Part shown: piece by piece, positions 59,495 to 64,000 of the stretch
Layout: every line of letters starts with the position of its first letter
Position numbering within the stretch: position 1 is the stretch's first letter
Origin: Lycium barbarum
Taxonomy: Eukaryota; Streptophyta; Magnoliopsida; Solanales; Solanaceae
Length of the DNA: 64,000 nt
Direction of reading: 5' to 3'
NCBI RefSeq assembly: GCF_019175385.1
Contig: NC_083346.1
Location: 89,232,543 to 89,296,542 of the forward strand
Program-made: the position numbers and the translations under genes
Notes under the pieces: model-generated
Told to the model about the DNA's origin: nothing
The model's database searches: none
Seen by the model: the letters and a program-made list of their open reading frames with translations, nothing else

Positions 59495-59967
59495 GCATGT
59501 CTACTAGAAGACTTTCCATAGTCAACATTAGCACCCCCACTACCTTCATAGCCACACCCTTCACAAGTCCTATTTGTATAAGAACCTCCCCCATAAGACC
59601 TATAAGATATGTGTGAAGGAGAGTCTTATCTCGAGTTGTCTTCATCTTCATGATGTATAGCACAAGAATTTTCAGCTTTATTATCTTCACCATACGAATC
59701 ATAACAAGGTTCTTCTTCATCTCCATCTTCCTCATAAGACACATGAGTACCACTTTCTTCATATTCTCCTTCAAAAGGGTAATTCTCTCCCCGAGCTTCC
59801 TCATGATCACCATTCCCCATATAGCCCTCATATTCCCTATCATCACATCCTTGATAGCTCCCATAGTCCTCCCCTTTGTAACTACAACCATCATCGCCAT
59901 AACAATCATAATCGCCACCACATGAATCGGAATCTATGGAGAAGTACCTGCAAAGAACACCTAGCAA
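59495..59967 (-). pseudogene. Tyr/Gly/Asp-rich N-terminal region of the non-autonomous retroelement
   Basis: From 59967 the minus strand reads an acidic, low-complexity protein (DYDCYGDDGCSYKGEDYGSY, then EEDGDEEEPCYDSYGED) to a TAA at about 59628. In the same frame it continues as SYRSYGGGSY and TCEGCGYEGSGGANVDYGKS. TTCTTTGCAG just upstream looks like a splice acceptor. It takes the place of Gag but has no capsid motif; the C-x-x-C-G-Y piece is at most half a knuckle. Confidence 0.55.
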
Positions 59968-60626
59968 ACACGTTAGTAGTAAAGAAACCTCACCACACTC
60001 GTGTTTACACTCGTTTGTGCTCGGCTAGCACCACTCAAATGAACTCACACACTCTTGCCTTTTACCACTCAAATGGATTGGCCGATGTTAATTCTCGATT
60101 GGATTCGGTTGCTTGCAAGGTGCACAATTGCTACTTGAGGTCGGAATGGATTCTTGTTAGACCCGAAGAAGAGGATGACTCAATTCAAAATAAACGCACT
60201 TGAGCCAAGAAATTAACAACGCGATAAAAACGAGAAATGCACGAAAAGAATTAGCACGAATGAAAATACTGACACAAGAACTAGAAAACACAAAGTAGGA
60301 ATAACTACTAAATGGCTACTAGTTGAGAGACACATACAAGAAAATGGAATGCAAAAATCGGGAAAATAACTAAAATTTCGGCCCGGGTAGGTGATAACTT
60401 GAAAACGCAGTCGTGAAGCCCCAATTGATCTAAGGTATCAATTTGAAATAACTAAAAAATTTAAAATTCTATACATTTTTTTTTTGCTCCCTACCAAAGG
60501 ATTAGGGACACAAAACCATCAAGCATCCAAGAAAATTTTGGAATTGAAATGAATTAAGAACAAGATTTGAGGCTTGAGAATGAGATGAAAGTGAAAGGAA
60601 TCAAACCAAGAATTATTGTTGAAATC

Positions 60627-60678
60627 CCTTTTATACGGTTGGAATTGTACGGGCCGTATATTTTATACGGTCCGTATA
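60627..60678 (-). promoter_or_regulatory. Possible promoter with paired palindromes at the retroelement 5' end
   Basis: On the minus strand a TATAAAAG box (60636-60629) lies close downstream of two near-identical palindromes, ATACGGTCCGTAT (60665-60677) and TACGGGCCGTA (60648-60658). The spacing suits a promoter region; this is inference. Confidence 0.45.
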
Positions 60679-61148
60679 TACTCAAAGACTCCATCTTCAT
60701 GAAGCTCGATGGAGTTGATCTTGTATCTTTTTTTACAAAATATAAACTTATGAGTCAAAGTTTAAAATTTTAAATAAAAAATCATGATTTGGAATCCCAA
60801 ATCATACATTTTTGAAGAATTTGGGAATTGAAATTATGATATGAAGTTGAAATTGAAATTTTACATAAATTACATAAACAAAAATTGATTTAAAATCAAA
60901 ATATAAAATTATAATTTTATATCGCATGACCAAATGCCTACTAAATCGGAGACACAAACAACTCTGCAGTTTAGTGCTGGATTGGGTTATAACTTTATTC
61001 ATTAACCTATACATAGTACTCCTCTCTAACTTTAATTTCATCGAGGCCAGTAATTTCCATGTTACCCTGTTTAGCGAACCTAAATAACCGATGAAATATG
61101 TTTTAACCTAACTTGTCCTACGAGTTTAAAGCAAAAGTTCCTTCAATA

Positions 61149-61395
61149 CTCCCTGGTTCAAAAAGAGTGTTTACTTAGCCTTTATTTTTTGGTTCAAAAG
61201 AAGTGTCGACTTACCAAATTAAGATTTTTTTTTTTTTTCAAATATGTCCTTGTTAAATGTTAAGTGACCAGATCCCAATACCTATTTAATTAGGAGTAAT
61301 TTAGTCAAATTACCTATTTTTGTCTAAGAATTAATAGTATTTTATTAAGGAGTGTGCAAATGACTAATTATACACTCTTTCTAAACCGGAGGGAG
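61149..61395. mobile_element. Stowaway-like MITE
   Basis: The left CTCCCTGGTTCAAAAAGAGT and the right ACTCTTTCTAAACCGGAGGGAG are inverted ends. TA stands at 61147-61148 and 61396-61397. 247 bp, non-coding. Confidence 0.85.
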
Positions 61396-61571
61396 TATCA
61401 TTTTGTATGACACTTCATTATTTTGGAAAGCAAATAAAACTTATGTGTCTTATTTTATCTTTTAGTCTACTTTTAGAAAAATATTATTGTAACAAACCAA
61501 CTCCTTGTTTTGAGAATTTGCACTTTATTTTATGTTTTATGACTTTCCATAAGTTCACAGAATGGGTATAC

Positions 61572-61704
61572 TTTTTTTTTTTTTTTTTCCCACCAATTTA
61601 GGAGGATTTATAGTGTTTCCACACTTCCCCTCCAGTGTGACTCGAACCCAGGACCTATCGGTCGTAGGTGGAGGTGCTTAACCACTAAGCCATCCTCACT
61701 TGTC
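61572..61704 (-). mobile_element. tRNA-derived SINE with 14-bp target duplication
   Basis: On the minus strand: A-box-like TGGCTTAGTGGTTAAGC, B box GGTTCGAGTC, then a 3' A-run (T-run on plus at 61572). The perfect duplication CAGAATGGGTATAC flanks it at 61558-61571 and 61705-61718. A different family from the SINE at 49669. Confidence 0.9.
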
Positions 61705-61884
61705 CAGAATGGGTATACAAATTTCACTCTAGAGCTGGTTTTTTTTTTTTTTTTTTTCAGTAGAGAGCTGGATTCACTAATCAATAAAAATACGGTAACA
61801 AAACCACATCTGAGTAACCTTAGACTAAAACACATTATTAATGACACATCACAAATTCTAAATCAAGCAAGTGCTAAATTTATT

Positions 61885-62040
61885 CACCGCTATAGATAAG
61901 TCAATCAGGTAGCTGATATTTTGGCAAAAAGTGCATATGTTAAGGGTGATTCTTCCATGTATTTTGCCTTTCAGAATATTCCTAGAGATTCAAAGGGCCC
62001 TTTCAATTGGATAAGCCAATTTGCCTTAGTTTTAGAATAA
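61885..62040 (+). pseudogene. RNase H-like tail of an L1-type LINE
   Basis: HRYR, a stop, then VNQVADILAKSAYVKGDSS and FQNIPRDSKGPF match the C-terminal RNase H domain (R..N..AD.LAK) of plant L1 LINEs or the related RVT_3 domain. A downstream A-run at 62359-62381 could be the LINE tail. Only this fragment remains. Confidence 0.65.
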
Positions 62041-63170
62041 GATTTGATAAAACTAATTTTTTTTTTGTCAGTTATTGCCTATTGAAGAATTGGACTTAGG
62101 TATATAGCATGACCAATCCTTTCCCTTTTTTGGAAGGATGATTTCCTCATCCTCTTTTCAGGTCAGGCCTAGTCCTCCTCCCTTTGCTATATGATGGTAT
62201 AAAGCACACCCAAGCTCAAATGACTATAATTAATAAAAATATATGTTGGTCTATATATTGCATTAGTTGTTTTCTTAAATTCCAGTGTACTCGCTATCAA
62301 TAATAGTGGAAGTACCTCTACCATCTATGATCCTACTTAGTATAATAAAATAAAATCGTCAAAAAAAAAAAAAAAAAAAAAACACATATATTGAGAGAAT
62401 TTTGGGAGCAAAAACAAGAAACAATCTTGTAAGTTGTGTTAGAAAGATCAAATTGACGAATCAAGACCCACGTTTGAAGTTCTTTTTCGTTCCGTTCTAT
62501 TGTTGGTCTAGTTATTATAGTAGATGTTTTGAATTGTAACCTAATTTGAGTTGTAACATAATTCACTTTTTCAAGAAGTCTATTCTACAGAAAGTTATTT
62601 TTCGTTTTTAGGCTAGAGTTAGCTTAAAAGTGTTGCTACAGTCAAGTGATTGTAGACATTGAAAGGGCTAAAGGAAATCTCTTAGAATTCGACCTGAATT
62701 CGCTCATTTGTTTTAGTGGAGTTTGAGTTGAAATGCTACAAATGTGGGTCATAGTTTTTACTCACTTGAGCAAGGAGGATTTCTATGCAAAATCTATGTC
62801 CTATTTATGTCCACATTATATTCTCTACATAGTTAATTTTAGAGTAAGAGAACCAGTTCCATGTACCTAAGTTCAATAGGTTGTAACTCGAGTTAGGCAA
62901 ACTTTTAAGAGGTCAAAAATTTGACAAGACATAAATCACCCCCCTTTTGTGTCTAGGTATGGGAAAACGTTTTTTCTATAGAATTCTTGTTTACTTAAGA
63001 AACTGATAAACAAAGTTCATTAATAGAGCCCATTTGCTGATGGCTCATTTATATAAAATGTCACAAGTACAAATCAATCTCTTTTATCTTCGGCAAACAA
63101 CATTATGCTAACACAAAGCCAAAAAGAAAACCAAAACAATTTAAGCTTGGAGAATGCAGAGTTGGTTGCT
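62041..63170. other. Non-coding stretch before the ATP-citrate lyase gene, with LTR remnant
   Basis: About 62610-62880 is a diverged relative of the end of the Sirevirus-like LTR (GCTAGAGTTAGCTTAAAAG, GTGGGTCATAGTTTTTA, AGAACCAGTTCC versus 18260-18600). 63000-63170 should hold the 3' untranslated region of the lyase gene. No other gene is seen. Confidence 0.55.
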
Positions 63171-63951
63171 TTATGCAGCTGCAGTAATGCACTCAATAGC
63201 CTGTTTGCAGATGCCAGTCATGGTTGCCTCAGGTCCATATACCTACAACAATAAATTAAGGGACGGGAAAAGATTAACAACGATAGTTGTGAGGTCGAAG
63301 TTGCTTGATTCTATTGAAAAAGAAAAAATGGTTTTAGACTAGTTATTGCTGGATACCAGTTCATACCTCAATTGGGATGCCAATTTCCTCCCCAAGAGAC
63401 CGCATTTTAGCGAGACCCTTTTGGTAGTTTGGACCCCCTCTTCTAACATATATGTGCATTCTTGCAGCTTTAAGCTTTGATTCCTGTTACAAGAACGCCG
63501 AGTTAGGAGTGTCTAAATTAATGCAAGTCATATTGAAGATGGCTATGAGTTATGATGGTTTCATACCTTCTCTTTCAGAGCTCGAATTATACCACTAAAT
63601 GTAGCAGCAACATCAGTGAAGTTGGCTATTCCACCACCTATCACAAGGGCTCTCTTACGGCCATCAGGATTTGCGGTTGCACACTGCAAAATTGGGGATG
63701 AAGTGAGTATCTTTCTCCTAATAAGAATGCTGTTTTCATTCTCTAGACGTATAAACCAAGAATATGCCATAACAAGCTAACTATGATGGTATAGTAGGTT
63801 CCAAAAGCATGTCGGATCCTGTTAATTTATGCGAATACTTTATGCTTACATCAATTACAACTCTGGCATACTGCAAGACCTCTTCTTCATTTGGAGCACC
63901 GCTGTATTCGGCATAGTTCCCAAGCTCAGAAGCATATCCGAGATCACCAAC
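63171..63951 (-). CDS. ACLA: ATP-citrate synthase (lyase) subunit A, 3' exons
   Basis: Plant cytosolic ATP-citrate lyase cleaves citrate with CoA and ATP to acetyl-CoA and oxaloacetate; subunit A pairs with subunit B. Four exons on the minus strand, all with phase-0 GT-AG junctions: 63951-63850 (34 aa, [18 protein letters not shown]), 63683-63567 (39 aa, [20 protein letters not shown] then [11 protein letters not shown]), 63483-63367 (39 aa, [16 protein letters not shown]), 63242-63171 (23 aa and TAA, ending [12 protein letters not shown]). The [11 protein letters not shown] loop and the following Arg region correspond to the citrate-binding part in human ACLY. The 135 residues are about the last third of a protein normally about 423 aa long; the rest is beyond the window. 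No lesions are seen. Which paralogue (ACLA-1, -2 or -3) cannot be told. Confidence 0.95.
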
Positions 63952-64000
63952 CTGAAGGTAACCCAACATGGCAATTAGAAAAATGCAACAGAAGGATAGT

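Larger units (their letters stand above)
56430..60728 (-). mobile_element. LTR-type retroelement with retropepsin-like and Asp/Cys-rich protein, no reverse transcriptase
   Basis: On the minus strand the element starts near 60728 and ends at 56430. The last 641 bp (57070-56430) form an LTR that starts TGATACAAG and ends CTTGTATCA, a 9-bp inverted terminus. AGAAGTGGAGAA precedes it as polypurine tract, after GATTCGAGGACGAAT, the usual pre-tract sequence of plant gypsy elements. The start of the element (60727-60684) repeats the first 44 bases of that LTR with one mismatch, then becomes unrelated. The coding part spans 59967-56767. No RT, RNase H or integrase is visible, so it is non-autonomous. 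No target duplication could be fixed. Confidence 0.75.
55988..60942. mobile_element. MITE copy split by the 4.3-kb retroelement
   Basis: The left half 55988-56429 begins CCCGTTTGGACATGATTTGA. The right half 60729-60942 ends ATCGCATGACCAAATGCC. Together they are the reverse complement of 48615-47968, apart from the inserted element. Confidence 0.75.

Noticed and set aside
59436..59921. Minus-strand 161-codon methionine-rich open frame
   Set aside because: It is the alternate frame of the Tyr/Gly/Asp-rich region. Its Met/Val/Ile composition comes from the GAT/GGT-rich codons of the real frame.

Overview
This is a plant nuclear genome window, almost certainly a eudicot and probably a Solanaceae. 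The two host genes have typical plant intron-exon structures. The family guess comes from my recognition of its SINE, RTE-LINE and MITE types, not from a search. The window is dominated by transposable elements inserted into one another. Only two intact-looking host genes are present: a complete NIK3-type LRR receptor kinase on the minus strand (9822-15084, 11 exons, 626 aa) and the 3' end of an ATP-citrate lyase subunit A gene on the minus strand (63171-63951, running off the right edge).

Layout. 1-8766: a decayed MuDR-type transposase gene cut in two by a Ty3/gypsy chromovirus (720-7675) with a perfect 5-bp target duplication. 9822-15084: the receptor kinase, with a Tourist-like MITE carrying a very G-rich tract in one intron. 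16407-17182: a TIR element. 17751-28169: a decayed Sirevirus-like copia element with gag, protease, integrase and RNase H remnants and an extra env-like region. A reversed gypsy solo LTR (23163-24971) sits inside it. 28481-40935: a second, internally deleted copia element split by a nearly full-length but stop-ridden gypsy chromovirus (29329-38838); both levels have perfect target duplications. 43381-47864: a small non-autonomous element with three LTRs in a row, the third broken by a gypsy solo LTR (45122-47583). 47968-55581: MITEs, two tRNA-derived SINEs (one split by a MITE) and a 5'-truncated RTE LINE with a 12-bp target duplication. 55988-60942: a MITE split by a 4.3-kb LTR-type element encoding a retropepsin-like domain and an Asp/Cys-rich protein, with no reverse transcriptase. 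61149-62880: a Stowaway MITE, a SINE with a 14-bp target duplication, and LINE and LTR remnants, ending at the lyase gene.

The genes do not form a pathway; this is a stratified record of insertions. Most elements could be bounded to the base from LTR ends, target duplications, primer-binding sites and polypurine tracts. The most promising object for something undescribed is the minus-strand retroelement at 56430-60728. Other structures worth a look are the GGAACCTGGTTCC palindrome scattered through the Sirevirus-like element, the palindrome-rich segments in three gypsy LTRs, and the three-LTR mini-element.
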